Notes under the pieces: model-generated
Told to the model about the DNA's origin: nothing
Seen by the model: the letters and a program-made list of their open reading frames with translations, nothing else
Database searches by the model: none
Translations under genes and position numbers: made by a program
Shown here: piece by piece, positions 45,814 through 54,322 of the stretch
How the letters are laid out: every line of letters begins with the position of its first letter
Position numbering within the stretch: the first letter of the stretch is position 1
Assembly (NCBI RefSeq): GCF_000473085.1
Contig: NZ_AXBA01000021.1
Coordinates: forward strand, 62,001-126,000
Source: Azorhizobium doebereinerae UFLA1-100
Lineage (GTDB): Bacteria > Pseudomonadota > Alphaproteobacteria > Rhizobiales > Xanthobacteraceae
Direction of reading: 5' to 3'
DNA: 64,000 nucleotides

Positions 45814-45840
45814 CGGGCGGGACGTGGCACGCCCCGCCCG
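45814..45840. terminator. Hairpin between convergent LysR and FAH-family genes
   Basis: CGGGCGGG (45814-45821) pairs with CCCGCCCG (45833-45840). An inner CGT/ACG extension follows one A-C mismatch. There is no U tract. It lies at the border where base usage changes. Confidence 0.5.
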
Positions 45841-45848
45841 CCGGTCCT

Positions 45849-46703
45849 TCAGCTTCGCGTCTCGGCGACGACGCTGGCTTCCATCGCGCCGAGACCGTCG
45901 ATCTCGAGCCGCATCAGGTCTCCCGGCACGAGGAAGCGCCCCGTCGGCGCCCCGATGCCCGAGGGCGTGCCGGTGGCGATGATGTCGCCCGGCATCAGGG
46001 TCATGACCGTGGTCAGATGGGCGATCTGGTCGTAGATGTCGTAGATCATGTCGTTCGTGCGATCGTTCTGGCGCAGTTCGCCATTGACCCAGAGCCTCAT
46101 GCCCAGGTCGAGCGGGTCCGGGACCTCGTCGTCCGTGGTGATCCAGGGCCCGGCCGGCCCGTGCGTGTCGAAGCTCTTGCCGAGGGTGAAGGTCGGAGAT
46201 TTCGGCAGCCAGTCGCGCGCCGAGACGTCGTTGACGATCAGATAGCCCGCAATGACCGAGCGCGCAGTCTCTCGCGCCACGTGACGGCAACGCCTGCCGA
46301 TCACCACGCCGAGCTCGATCTCGTAATCCATCTTGTCGGAATCGTCAGGTTTGACCACCGGATCGAAGGGCGCGTTCAGGCAGGACGCCTGCTTGTTGAA
46401 CCAGAGCTGGCTCGTCGGGATCGCGATGCCCGCCAGCTTCGCCTCCTCGGCGTGCTTCTGATAGTTCAGCCCGATGGCGAGGAATTTCTGCGGATCGGGC
46501 ACCGGCACTTCGAGACGTACGTCGGCAAGTGCGTAGGCGGGGCCCTGGAACGCCTCGATCGCCGGGCGCAGCGCATCGAGATCGGCGATCACGCGCCGCA
46601 TCGAGGCATCCTCGCCCAGGACGGGCGTCAGATCGACGATGTGCTCATCGATCACCTTCCCGATCCGGGTCCTGCCGGATGTGGTGAAGCGGGCAAGTTT
46701 CAT
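45849..46703 (-). CDS. Fumarylacetoacetate hydrolase-family protein
   Basis: This is a 284-residue FAH-family protein, a group that hydrolyses, decarboxylates or isomerises oxo-enol acids such as 5-oxopent-3-ene-1,2,5-tricarboxylate. Metal ligands follow the pattern: the E-x-E of MDYEIELGVVIG and the Asp of NDVSARDW, with KSFDTHGPAGPW and the C-terminal PGDIIATGTPSGIG block. The ATG at 46703 fits the family start MKLARF. It is the last gene of the minus-strand catabolic operon, and a second FAH-family gene lies at 57362. Confidence 0.92.
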   Translation of the reverse strand: MKLARFTTSGRTRIGKVIDEHIVDLTPVLGEDASMRRVIADLDALRPAIEAFQGPAYALADVRLEVPVPDPQKFLAIGLNYQKHAEEAKLAGIAIPTSQLWFNKQASCLNAPFDPVVKPDDSDKMDYEIELGVVIGRRCRHVARETARSVIAGYLIVNDVSARDWLPKSPTFTLGKSFDTHGPAGPWITTDDEVPDPLDLGMRLWVNGELRQNDRTNDMIYDIYDQIAHLTTVMTLMPGDIIATGTPSGIGAPTGRFLVPGDLMRLEIDGLGAMEASVVAETRS

Positions 46704-46780
46704 GGACTGTCCTGTCTGAGAAGAAATCACCGCGGCCGGACCGGGCCGGGATGCCCCGGCGCCGGAGGCGCGCGGCGGGA

Positions 46781-47836
46781 TCAGATCCCGAAGAGCTTCT
46801 GGGCGTTGCCGGAGAAGATCTTGGCCTTGGCCGTCTCGGAGATGTCGAGGGCCTCGACGGTCGGCACGCCGTCGAAGAACCAGTCCTTGCGGATCGGATA
46901 GGAGGCGCCGTAGAGGATATTGTCCTCGCCGAGGACTTCGACCGCGCATTCGAGCTGCTTCTTGCCCCACTGCGGCGGACCGGAGATGTCGAAGAACAGG
47001 TTGTTCCGCAGCTTGTCGCGCAGACGGCTGTCGCCGGTGTCGAAGCGGTCCACCGCGTCGCCATAGGCGTGCTTCGGCTTTGGCGCCAGCATGTCGACGA
47101 AGGCGAAGAAGCCGCCGCCCAGCATCGAATGGCTGAGCCTCAGGTTCGGGAAGCGGTCGAAAAGCCCCGAGAACAGCTCGCGGCCGACCGCCGTGCCCTG
47201 GGCGATGCAGCGGCCATACTGGCGGCGCTGGTTGTTGAAGGTGAGGATCGAATCGTAATCCACCGGCAGCGGCGTGTGGTGCACGACGGCGGGGATCTTG
47301 CGGGCGTCCAGGAATTCGAAATAGGGATGGAACGCCTCGTCGTCGAGGTAGATCTCCCCATACTTGCAGGCAAGCTGGACGCCCTTGAAGCCGAGCTGAT
47401 CGATGCAGCGCTCGACCTCGTCGATCATGCTCCTGTCCCCCCAGGGCGGGCAGACCGCGAGCGCGGTGAAGCGGCCGTTCGAACGGCTGACGTAATCCGC
47501 GAGGCCGTCGTTGATGCGCTTGGAGCAATCGAGATCGAGCCATTCCTGCCAGACGGGAATGCGGAACACGGCCTGGTCGATGCCCGCCTTGTCCATATCC
47601 GCAAGCTGGCTGTCGATATTGTACTGGCCCTCGGCATAGTTGATGTTCACATAGCCTTTCGGCTGCTCGATGATGATCTGCTGAAGGTCCTTCCCCTCGA
47701 TGGGCTTCATGCTGACATGGATGTTGTTCTGCCGCGGGATGCAGCGCATCATCTTTTCGCGCAGTTCGACGTCGCTGAACAGCGTATCAGGCAGCCAGTG
47801 CATGTTCGCGTCGATGACGCGCGGTTTCGTAGCCAT
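46781..47836 (-). CDS. Amidohydrolase-2 family protein with altered metal ligands
   Basis: This is a 351-residue TIM-barrel protein of the ACMSD/OHCU-decarboxylase group, where members decarboxylate aromatic or muconate acids with a metal. The expected DxHxH reads DANMH (N11 and H13), so the first His is replaced. His186/187 (VVHHTPLP) and His236 (LSHSMLGGG) are kept. The usual late Asp of the G-T/S-D-Y-P motif is Ser312 in YGASYP. It may bind metal differently or have changed chemistry. The ATG at 47836 follows GAAGGA. It lies between the FAD monooxygenase and FAH genes on the same strand. Confidence 0.8.
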   Translation of the reverse strand: MATKPRVIDANMHWLPDTLFSDVELREKMMRCIPRQNNIHVSMKPIEGKDLQQIIIEQPKGYVNINYAEGQYNIDSQLADMDKAGIDQAVFRIPVWQEWLDLDCSKRINDGLADYVSRSNGRFTALAVCPPWGDRSMIDEVERCIDQLGFKGVQLACKYGEIYLDDEAFHPYFEFLDARKIPAVVHHTPLPVDYDSILTFNNQRRQYGRCIAQGTAVGRELFSGLFDRFPNLRLSHSMLGGGFFAFVDMLAPKPKHAYGDAVDRFDTGDSRLRDKLRNNLFFDISGPPQWGKKQLECAVEVLGEDNILYGASYPIRKDWFFDGVPTVEALDISETAKAKIFSGNAQKLFGI

Positions 47837-47875
47837 GTCCTTCTTTCTCTCCTCGTTGCTATTCCGCACGGGATC

Positions 47876-49183
47876 TCAGCGGATGTCGGTGGCGAAGGCG
47901 GTCTTGCGCATCGTCTCCTCGGTGAACACCGGCTTGAAGGCGCCAGCCGTCACCTGGTCATCGGGGCGCTTCATCCCAGCCATGCGGTGGTATTCCATGA
48001 ACAGCGCCTCGACTTCCTGGCGCGGGATCATCTCGTCGATGTGGCGAAAGGGCTTGCCGCCGGACTTTTCCTCGACGAGGCGGCGGACCACCTCGGGGCC
48101 TTCGCCGCGATTGGCGATGACGAGGCGGTTCACGCTTTCGCGGCGGGCCTGTTCATAGGCTTCGAGCGCGGCGACCGGGTCGGCGATCTCGGACAGCTTC
48201 TCGGCGATGACGCGGGCGTCGACCAGGGCCTGGCAGACCCCGTTGCCGCCGCGCGGATACATGGCGTGGGCCGCATCGCCCAGCAGCGTCACCCGCCCGA
48301 AGGACCACCGCTCCAGCGGGTCGATGTCGATGAGGGGATAGATATACACCTCGCGGGCCTCCTGGATCATCTTGCTGACGTCCAGGAAATCGAGCTTCAC
48401 CTCGTCGAACACATGCGCGATGTCATCGGGCTGGATCCGCACGTTCCAGTCCTCGATGCCCTTGGGCTTGCCGCTCTGCTCGCACACCCAGTTGACGAGC
48501 TGGCTGCCCTTGCCGTCGATGTTGTCGGCGATCGGATAGACGATCAGGCTGCCCTGGCGCAGCGGGTCGCCGATATGCAGGATCATGCCGCCATTGCCAT
48601 AGGGCGGCATGACGGTGACGCCGCGATACATCGCGATGCCCGAATAGTGGGTCCGCATGGCATCGGGCAGGAATTGCTTACGCACGGCGGAATGGACGCC
48701 GTCGACACCGATCACCACATCGGCGCGCGCGGCTTGCGGAGCGCCCTCATGGGGCTCGAAATGAATGGTGACGCCGGTCTCGCCCTGGTCGGCATGCTTG
48801 AAGCGGGCGCCGTAGGTGATGCAGTTGGGACCGAGCCGCGCGATGACCGCATCGCGCAGCATGAACTGCAGCGTGCCGCGGTGGACGAAGCGCTGCTCGT
48901 GGTCATAGCCGATATGCTTGCCGCATCGCTCGGCGAAGATCTCCTGTCCGTGCCCGGTGTAGAAGATCGAGTCCTTCGCCTCGACGGAAATCTTCCGGAA
49001 CTCGTCCAGGAGCCCCATTTCGGTGATCTCCCTGGTGCCGTAGACCTTGATGTCCACGCCCACGCCGAGCGGCTTCAGTTCGGGCGCCGCCTCGTAGATC
49101 TTGGGGCGGAAGCCCTTCTGGTGCAGGCGCAGCGCGGTGGCGAGGCCGCCAGGGCCGGCGCCGATGATCGCAATGTCGAGCAT
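47876..49183 (-). CDS. FAD-dependent aromatic monooxygenase
   Basis: This is a 435-residue class A flavoprotein hydroxylase. The FAD motifs are GAGPGG (residues 8-13), the central GVDGVHSAVR (DG motif) and GDAAHAMYPRGGNGVCQAL. Relatives include salicylate, 3-hydroxybenzoate and 6-hydroxynicotinate hydroxylases; the sequence does not settle which. In context it should add a hydroxyl group to an aromatic acid, making the diol for the extradiol dioxygenase. It follows the MFS gene by 24 bases. Confidence 0.9.
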   Translation of the reverse strand: MLDIAIIGAGPGGLATALRLHQKGFRPKIYEAAPELKPLGVGVDIKVYGTREITEMGLLDEFRKISVEAKDSIFYTGHGQEIFAERCGKHIGYDHEQRFVHRGTLQFMLRDAVIARLGPNCITYGARFKHADQGETGVTIHFEPHEGAPQAARADVVIGVDGVHSAVRKQFLPDAMRTHYSGIAMYRGVTVMPPYGNGGMILHIGDPLRQGSLIVYPIADNIDGKGSQLVNWVCEQSGKPKGIEDWNVRIQPDDIAHVFDEVKLDFLDVSKMIQEAREVYIYPLIDIDPLERWSFGRVTLLGDAAHAMYPRGGNGVCQALVDARVIAEKLSEIADPVAALEAYEQARRESVNRLVIANRGEGPEVVRRLVEEKSGGKPFRHIDEMIPRQEVEALFMEYHRMAGMKRPDDQVTAGAFKPVFTEETMRKTAFATDIR

Positions 49184-49207
49184 TCTGATCTCCTGAACAG
49201 GGATGGA

Positions 49208-50416
49208 TTAATGGCTGGCCGGGGCCAGCGCCGGGGCCGGAGCGGCGGCGTTGTCGGCCAGTGCGCAGACCGGGTAGCGCAACGCGCAGACGGCAAGCGC
49301 GCCGAAGAAGACAAAGAACTGCGCCCCCGCGCCCGCCGCCTGGGCGGCGAAATAGGACGGCGGCCCGAGCAGCACGCCGAGCAGCGTGATCTGGGTGACG
49401 AGGCCGCTGGTCGCGCCGGTCGCGTCCGGCGAGGGGGCGATGAAGGGCACCAGCGTCCACATGCCGACCAGCAGCCCCGAGCCGAACATCAGCACCCAGA
49501 CCGCGTAGATCGAGGGCATGAAGCCGATGTCCTGGCCGTAAAGCAGCGCGCCCGGCACACCCGTGATGATCAGGCCGAGCGTCGTCACCGTGCGGCTTGA
49601 GATGCCCCGCCGCAGCATCATGCCCACGGCCAGGCAGGCGGCGGCGTTGACCACCATGGAAACCGCGTTCCAGTGCGAGACGACGGCTTCTTCCACTTGG
49701 TACTTGGTGCCGAGATAATGGCCCAGCGTCGCCAGAACGCCGGTCTGGAGGAAGGAATCCCCCGCGAACGAGATGCCCAGCAGATAGACCATCGGCGAGC
49801 GCAGCACCTTGCCCACGCCGCGGCTGCGCTCGACCGCGAGCTGGCCCGTGCGGCCCGGCACCGCCGCCGCGGCCAGCAGCAGCAGAACCACGGTCAAGAC
49901 GATGTGGAAGCCGAAGGCCGCGCGCCAGTTGCCCAGGAACGTGGCGAGGCCGGTCGAGAGGAAGGGCAGCAGGAAGCTCATCGGCACGAAGGTGGACCAC
50001 AGGGCCAGCGCCATGGTGCGCTGGTGCCCGCTGGTCAGCCGGATCAGCGTGGTGATCGCGGCAACGGCTGTGAGCACATAGCCCACGCCCGTCAGGGCCC
50101 GGGCCGCGAGCAGCAGATTCAGCGTTGGGGCCGCGACGGCGCAGAGGTCGCCCAGGACCATGAGCGCACCGCCGGCGAACAGGACCGGCTTGTCGCCGAT
50201 CCGATCGACGAGATAGCCCGACAGGAGCGCGCCGATCGCCACCACCAGCGAGGGCATGGACATCACCAGCCCGACCAGCGCACGTGAGGGGGCGTGGAAT
50301 TCGGCGGCGATCTTGCCCAGTTCTGTGACGGCCTCGCTGACGCACATGGCGCCGGCGACGCCAAGACCATAGACGATCAGCACCCGCGCCAGCGGGGCCT
50401 TGATCACAGTCGACAT
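49208..50416 (-). CDS. Major facilitator superfamily transporter
   Basis: This is a 402-residue transporter with about 12 hydrophobic segments. The MFS motif between helices 2 and 3 reads GYLVDRIGDKPVLF. In a catabolic operon it probably imports the aromatic acid. The ATG at 50416 has GGGAGG seven bases before it; the open frame upstream is not coding. A 201-base gap with a strong inverted repeat precedes it, so it may have its own promoter. The C-terminus is Ala/Pro rich. Confidence 0.92.
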   Translation of the reverse strand: MSTVIKAPLARVLIVYGLGVAGAMCVSEAVTELGKIAAEFHAPSRALVGLVMSMPSLVVAIGALLSGYLVDRIGDKPVLFAGGALMVLGDLCAVAAPTLNLLLAARALTGVGYVLTAVAAITTLIRLTSGHQRTMALALWSTFVPMSFLLPFLSTGLATFLGNWRAAFGFHIVLTVVLLLLAAAAVPGRTGQLAVERSRGVGKVLRSPMVYLLGISFAGDSFLQTGVLATLGHYLGTKYQVEEAVVSHWNAVSMVVNAAACLAVGMMLRRGISSRTVTTLGLIITGVPGALLYGQDIGFMPSIYAVWVLMFGSGLLVGMWTLVPFIAPSPDATGATSGLVTQITLLGVLLGPPSYFAAQAAGAGAQFFVFFGALAVCALRYPVCALADNAAAPAPALAPASH

Positions 50417-50553
50417 TGTTGTTCCTCCCATGATGGCGGCCTGCGCATCCCCGAGCCGTCCTTGGCGAGACGGTCGACCGATCCGGCGCCGTGCCGGCCG
50501 CGCAGAAGCTGCCTTGAGGCTGTAACCTGTCGTGAAAACGCCTGCTGGACCAA

Positions 50554-50574
50554 TGGAACTTCCGCTTCGTTCCA
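50554..50574. promoter_or_regulatory. Candidate operator upstream of the MFS-monooxygenase genes
   Basis: TGGAAC-N9-GTTCCA is a perfect 6-bp inverted repeat with a 15-base centre-to-centre spacing, 138 bases upstream of the MFS start. Its form suits a dimeric regulator such as the IclR or GntR proteins encoded nearby, but which binds is unknown. Confidence 0.5.
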
Positions 50575-50617
50575 TATGATGGACGTGACCGGCGGCCGGG
50601 CAGGGCGGTCCCAGATG

Positions 50618-51013
50618 TCAGGTGTTGAGGGTGATCTGGGACAGCAGCACCTGCCACCCGAGGGGCCCGTGCACCGCGACCACGGTACCAAAGCCGACCA
50701 GATCGGCCACCTCGCCGGTGTCGAGCCGGCGCACCCGGTTGACCGTCGACCCGCTGATGATGGCTCCGCCTTCCCCTGCCGCGTGCAACGTCAGCTCGCC
50801 GCGGGTGATGTCGAGAAAGCCGCCCATCCGCGTCACATGGGCCATGAACCCGGCCTTGTCCTGCGCCCGCCCGGAGGAATGGATGTGCACGAGGTCCGGA
50901 TGCAGGATCCGTTCGAGCTGCGCGGGATCCGCGCTGACCAGGGCCTGGCGGCGCTCCGCCTCGAAGGCCAGCAGGGTTCGCCCGAGGGGGCTGTCGTGAG
51001 GGATCGGCGCCAT
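50618..51013 (-). CDS. NTF2/SnoaL-like small protein
   Basis: This is a 131-residue protein of the NTF2-like cone fold (DUF4440/SnoaL_3 type). The segment ALVSADPAQLERILHPDLVHIHSSGR is typical of these proteins, several of which are small-molecule isomerases, hydratases or dioxygenase partners. No catalytic residue can be assigned. Its ATG overlaps the SDR stop, so it is translationally coupled to the SDR. Confidence 0.78.
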   Translation of the reverse strand: MAPIPHDSPLGRTLLAFEAERRQALVSADPAQLERILHPDLVHIHSSGRAQDKAGFMAHVTRMGGFLDITRGELTLHAAGEGGAIISGSTVNRVRRLDTGEVADLVGFGTVVAVHGPLGWQVLLSQITLNT

Positions 51014-51795
51014 CAGATCAGCCCTTCGTACGTGCCGCCGTCGAGCTGGAGATTCTGCCCCGAGATGTAGCCGGCCTGGGCCGAGCAGAAGAAGGCGCAG
51101 GCATCGCCGAACTCGCTCGCCTCACCGAAGCGCTTTGCCGAGATGGTCGCGACGGTGCGGGCGCGGACCTGGTCGCGGGTCAGTCCCTCCGTCTTCATGA
51201 AATGGGCGGTGACGACTTCCTGCCGGGGGGTGTCGATCTTCTCGGGCATCAGATTGTTGATGGTGACATTGTCCGCCACCACCTCGCGCGCGACCGCCTT
51301 CGAGATCGCGGTCAGGGCGGTGCGGGCCGCGGTCGACAGGCCCATGAAGTAGCGCGGCGTCTTCACCATCGCCGAGGTGATGTTCACCACCCGTCCGAAC
51401 TTGCGCGCGCGCATGCCGGGCAGATAGGCCCGCATCAGCTGGACCGCCGGAATCATGTTCATCTCCATCGCGCCGATCAGCGCGGCCTCATCCCAGCCCT
51501 CGAGTCCGCCGGGCTTCGGTCCGGCATTGTTCGTCACCAGGATGTCGGTCTCGGGTACCCGGGCGAGGATGGCCGCGCGACCTTCGGCGGAGTTCAGGTC
51601 GGCGGCGATGTAGTCCACGTCCGCGCCGGGATGGGAGCGGCGCAGGTCTTCCGCCGCGCGGGCAAGCTTCGCGGCGTCCCGGCCGTTGATCGTGACATAC
51701 GCGCCCTCGCGGGCAAGGGCCGACGCGCAGGCGAGACCCAACCCCTGCGAGGACGCGCAAACGAGGGCCGTCCGGCCGGCAATTCCAAGATCCAT
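51013..51795 (-). CDS. Short-chain dehydrogenase/reductase, atypical catalytic site
   Basis: This is a 260-residue Rossmann-fold SDR. The cofactor motif is CASSQGLGLA rather than TGxxxGxG, and NNAGP is intact. The catalytic Ser141 is present (NITSAM), but the positions of the usual Tyr (+13) and Lys (+17) are S154 and R158. This substitution is shared by a subgroup of bacterial SDRs and implies a different acid-base mechanism or a non-redox role. The C-terminal SGQNLQLDGG block is normal. It is coupled to the dienelactone-hydrolase gene (8 bases upstream) and the NTF2-like gene. Confidence 0.88.
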   Translation of the reverse strand: MDLGIAGRTALVCASSQGLGLACASALAREGAYVTINGRDAAKLARAAEDLRRSHPGADVDYIAADLNSAEGRAAILARVPETDILVTNNAGPKPGGLEGWDEAALIGAMEMNMIPAVQLMRAYLPGMRARKFGRVVNITSAMVKTPRYFMGLSTAARTALTAISKAVAREVVADNVTINNLMPEKIDTPRQEVVTAHFMKTEGLTRDQVRARTVATISAKRFGEASEFGDACAFFCSAQAGYISGQNLQLDGGTYEGLI

Positions 51796-51803
51796 GATGT
51801 TCC

Positions 51804-52514
51804 TCAGGCAAAGAGAGCGGCGAAAAGATCCGACATCGCCGCCCAGGAGCGGCGATCGGCATTCGCGTCGTATCGGGCGAAAGGCGGGCGATGCGGCCCG
51901 TCGGGCTCGGTGAAGGCGTGCCGCACGCCGCCATAGACGTCGGCTTCCCAGGAGAGGCCCGCCCGGCCCATGGCCCCGGTGATCCGGGCGAGGTCCTCGC
52001 TCGTGGCCATCGGGTCGGCCGATCCGGTGCAGATCAGAACGCGAGCGGGGCGCGCGGCGGACCAGTCGTCCGCAACAAGGTCGAGCCCGCCGTGAAGGCT
52101 CACGCCGCCGGCGACGGCGCCCCCCGTGCGGACATATTCGAGGACCGTGCTGCCACCGAAGCAATAGCCGAGCGCGCCCACCCTCGCGGCGTCCACGTCC
52201 GGCTGCGCGAGGAGCGCGGCCCGCGCGGCCTCGACCCGGGCCATCCAGGCCCTCCGGTTGCCGGTACAGCCCTCCAGGCGCGCTGCGATCTCGTGCGGGC
52301 CTTGCGGACGGGCCCGCGCGCCCCAGAGGTCGATTGCGAGCACGGCATAACCCTGCGCCGCCAACCGCCCGGCATTGGCGATCACCAGCTCATCGAGCCC
52401 GTGCGCGCCGTGGGCGAGCAGAATTCCCGGACGGAGCCCCGCCCCATCCGGCGTCACGAAATGGCCGATCATTTCGATCCCGTCACCGCTGTAGGTGATG
52501 TCTCTCGCGGGCAT
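51804..52514 (-). CDS. Dienelactone hydrolase-family protein
   Basis: This is a 236-residue alpha/beta hydrolase of the DLH family. The nucleophile Cys is in GYCFGGSTV, the acid Asp in GSADPMA and the His in GGVRHAFTEP. DLH enzymes open unsaturated lactones formed in aromatic degradation. The ATG at 52514 is preceded by GGGAGG. It is the first gene of the minus-strand operon and diverges from the CHMI-like gene across a 213-base gap with a candidate operator. Confidence 0.9.
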   Translation of the reverse strand: MPARDITYSGDGIEMIGHFVTPDGAGLRPGILLAHGAHGLDELVIANAGRLAAQGYAVLAIDLWGARARPQGPHEIAARLEGCTGNRRAWMARVEAARAALLAQPDVDAARVGALGYCFGGSTVLEYVRTGGAVAGGVSLHGGLDLVADDWSAARPARVLICTGSADPMATSEDLARITGAMGRAGLSWEADVYGGVRHAFTEPDGPHRPPFARYDANADRRSWAAMSDLFAALFA

Positions 52515-52585
52515 CGCCGCATCCTCCCGTCGCTGGCCGAACCTGGCGGGGCGGAGCGGACGGCGTCCAGCGCGCCGGGGCGTTT

Positions 52586-52594
52586 TGTTCACAT
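52586..52594. promoter_or_regulatory. Candidate IclR-type site between DLH and CHMI genes
   Basis: TGTTCACAT followed by NNCG, flanked by TTT and AAA, occurs here and again upstream of the dioxygenase gene (54329). Position in the divergent promoter and recurrence suggest a shared regulator. Confidence 0.5.
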
Positions 52595-52727
52595 TGCGAA
52601 ATAAGCGCCCCGCGGTGCTGTTCCCTCCACATCGTGGACACTTCGCGCCCGGGCGCTTGGCGGTGAGCCCCGGCCGGAACAGCCTGCGGCGAAGCCGGAT
52701 CCCCGGCGACCAGACAGGACGCCCGCC

Positions 52728-53117
52728 ATGCCCCATTGCATCGTCGAATATTCAACCAATCTCGACGAGACCGGACAGATCGACGCCCTTCTCGAAAAGC
52801 TCGCCGCCCATTTCCGCACCGCGCCCGACGTCTTCCCGACCGGGGGCGTGCGGGTCCGTGCCTGGCCGGTCGCGCGCTACGTCATCGCTGACGGCAACCC
52901 CGACCACGCCTTCGTCAATGTGGTCTGCCGGATCGGCGCTGGTCGTCCCGCCGATGTGCGCAGGGCGTTCTTCTCCCAGGCCTACGAGATCGTCGCCGAG
53001 CATTTTCGCGCGGAGAGCGAACGCCGCGGCGTCGGGATCACCTTCTATGTCGACGAGGCCGACCCCGAAGGGTCATGGAAGACGAATTCCATCCACGCCC
53101 ACATGGAACGGGCCTGA
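52728..53117 (+). CDS. 5-carboxymethyl-2-hydroxymuconate isomerase-like tautomerase
   Basis: This is a 129-residue protein of the CHMI (HpaF) family in the tautomerase superfamily. After removal of Met, Pro2 becomes the catalytic N-terminal base. MPHCIVEYSTNL, the VFPTGGVRVRAWP block and the conserved Arg residues match CHMI. In homoprotocatechuate degradation CHMI follows the semialdehyde dehydrogenase. It is transcribed alone, divergent from the DLH operon and convergent with the dioxygenase, with hairpins after it. Confidence 0.9.
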   Translation: MPHCIVEYSTNLDETGQIDALLEKLAAHFRTAPDVFPTGGVRVRAWPVARYVIADGNPDHAFVNVVCRIGAGRPADVRRAFFSQAYEIVAEHFRAESERRGVGITFYVDEADPEGSWKTNSIHAHMERA

Positions 53118-53161
53118 CCGCCCTCGGCGGTCCTTCCGGTCGGCTTTCGAGCACAACCGCA

Positions 53162-53198
53162 CCGCCCTCCGCATGGTTCGCGACCATGCGGAGGGCGG
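53162..53198. terminator. Long perfect hairpin between convergent CHMI and dioxygenase genes
   Basis: A 16-bp perfect stem (53162-53177 with 53183-53198) closes a TCGCG loop. A smaller ACCGCC/GGCGGT hairpin lies at 53117-53131. The position between two gene ends suggests a bidirectional terminator, although no long U tract is present. Confidence 0.65.
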
Positions 53199-53209
53199 CC
53201 GCTTGCCTC

Positions 53210-54217
53210 TCAGCCGGTGGCCTCGAGGAATTTTTCCAGTGTCGGAGCATCGACCGACAGGTCCGGCGCGGTGGGCTCGGCGCCTTCGAAGACGGTCGCC
53301 TCGTTGAACCACTTGGCGCGGGCGGGCATGCCCCATTGGTCAGCGCGGCGCGGGTTGCTGAGATTCCAGGCGACCGGCGGCTCGAGGTCGATATGCTGGT
53401 AGTGGGTGTTGAACAGCTCGATCCGGTGTCCATCGGGATCGCGGAAATAGACGAACATCGCGCCCGAGATGCCGTGCCGTCCGGGGCCGCGTTCGAGCCT
53501 GCGCCCGAGGCCGAGCGCGCCGGCCACGTCGCAAGCGTGGAGCAGGTCGTTTCCATCACGCAGCAGATAGGCGAAATGGTGCAGGCGCGGCCCCGGCCCG
53601 TTGGTGAAGACCTGGTCGTGCGGATTGCCCTTGCGTTGCATCCACACGCCCCAGAGGTCCACAGACCCGTCGGCCGCATCGGAATAGGTGTATTCCGAGG
53701 TGCGGAAGCCGAGCGGATGCCAGAATTCGAAGGCGCGGCGCACGTTCTGGGCCTGGATCTGCCAATGGTCGATGCGTTGGGCCGCAGCACCGCGATAGGC
53801 GTCATAGGCCATGAACATACGCTCGCGTAGCGGCATCGACGCCGTGAGCTCCACCGGCATGCCGATCGCGTCGCGAAAGTGCAGCGTCTTGCCCTGGTAG
53901 GGCTCATCGACGATCTGGGACGCCACGCCGATGCTGTCGAAATGATCCTTTGCCTTGAGGATGTCGTCGTCGGTGAGCACGCGGAAGCCGAGGCGCCGGC
54001 AGTTCGGCGTCCGGCCCTTGCGCAGGACGAGGCTGTGGTGCGCGCTCTCCTCGCGGCCGCGCAGCCAGACCGCCTCGCTGTCGGCATCGCTCACCACGAG
54101 GCCCACCAGGTCGGTATAGAAGGCACGGCTGGCATCGAGGTCGGTCACGCTCAGCACCACATGGCTGGAGCGGGTGACGTTGAAGGGCGGCTTCAGGACC
54201 GGGTCCGGGATATGCAT
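53210..54217 (-). CDS. Extradiol ring-cleavage dioxygenase, homoprotocatechuate 2,3-dioxygenase-like
   Basis: This is a 335-residue two-domain vicinal-oxygen-chelate (type I) extradiol dioxygenase. The metal ligands are H151 (DHWQIQ), H214 (LHHFAY) and E267 (HRIELF). H200 and Tyr257 correspond to the catalytic residues of Brevibacterium homoprotocatechuate 2,3-dioxygenase, and the C-terminal block around NPRRADQWGMPARAKWF is shared with that enzyme. It is expected to open a catechol-type ring next to the diol. The ATG at 54217 has GAGGAAAAG before it. It follows the IclR gene across a 159-base gap with its own candidate operator. Confidence 0.9.
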   Translation of the reverse strand: MHIPDPVLKPPFNVTRSSHVVLSVTDLDASRAFYTDLVGLVVSDADSEAVWLRGREESAHHSLVLRKGRTPNCRRLGFRVLTDDDILKAKDHFDSIGVASQIVDEPYQGKTLHFRDAIGMPVELTASMPLRERMFMAYDAYRGAAAQRIDHWQIQAQNVRRAFEFWHPLGFRTSEYTYSDAADGSVDLWGVWMQRKGNPHDQVFTNGPGPRLHHFAYLLRDGNDLLHACDVAGALGLGRRLERGPGRHGISGAMFVYFRDPDGHRIELFNTHYQHIDLEPPVAWNLSNPRRADQWGMPARAKWFNEATVFEGAEPTAPDLSVDAPTLEKFLEATG

Positions 54218-54322
54218 CTTTTCCTCCTCTCGGGCGACGGCAGAAGGCGTCGCGGCGGAGCCGTCGCGAGGCCCCATGCGGCGACCATCCGCCGCCGGAG
54301 CGGGAGGAAACAAGCGCAGGGA

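Noticed and set aside
45794-45848. Left attachment site for an island inserted at tRNA-Glu
   Set aside because: No stretch resembling the tRNA 3' half (the CCCC-TTGGGAGC end) was found in this gap or near it, so no att site is claimed.
46704-47543. N-terminal extension of the FAH-family protein at 45849
   Set aside because: The extension is antiparallel in frame to the amidohydrolase gene region on the same strand but in another frame. The family start MKLARF at 46703 is clear.
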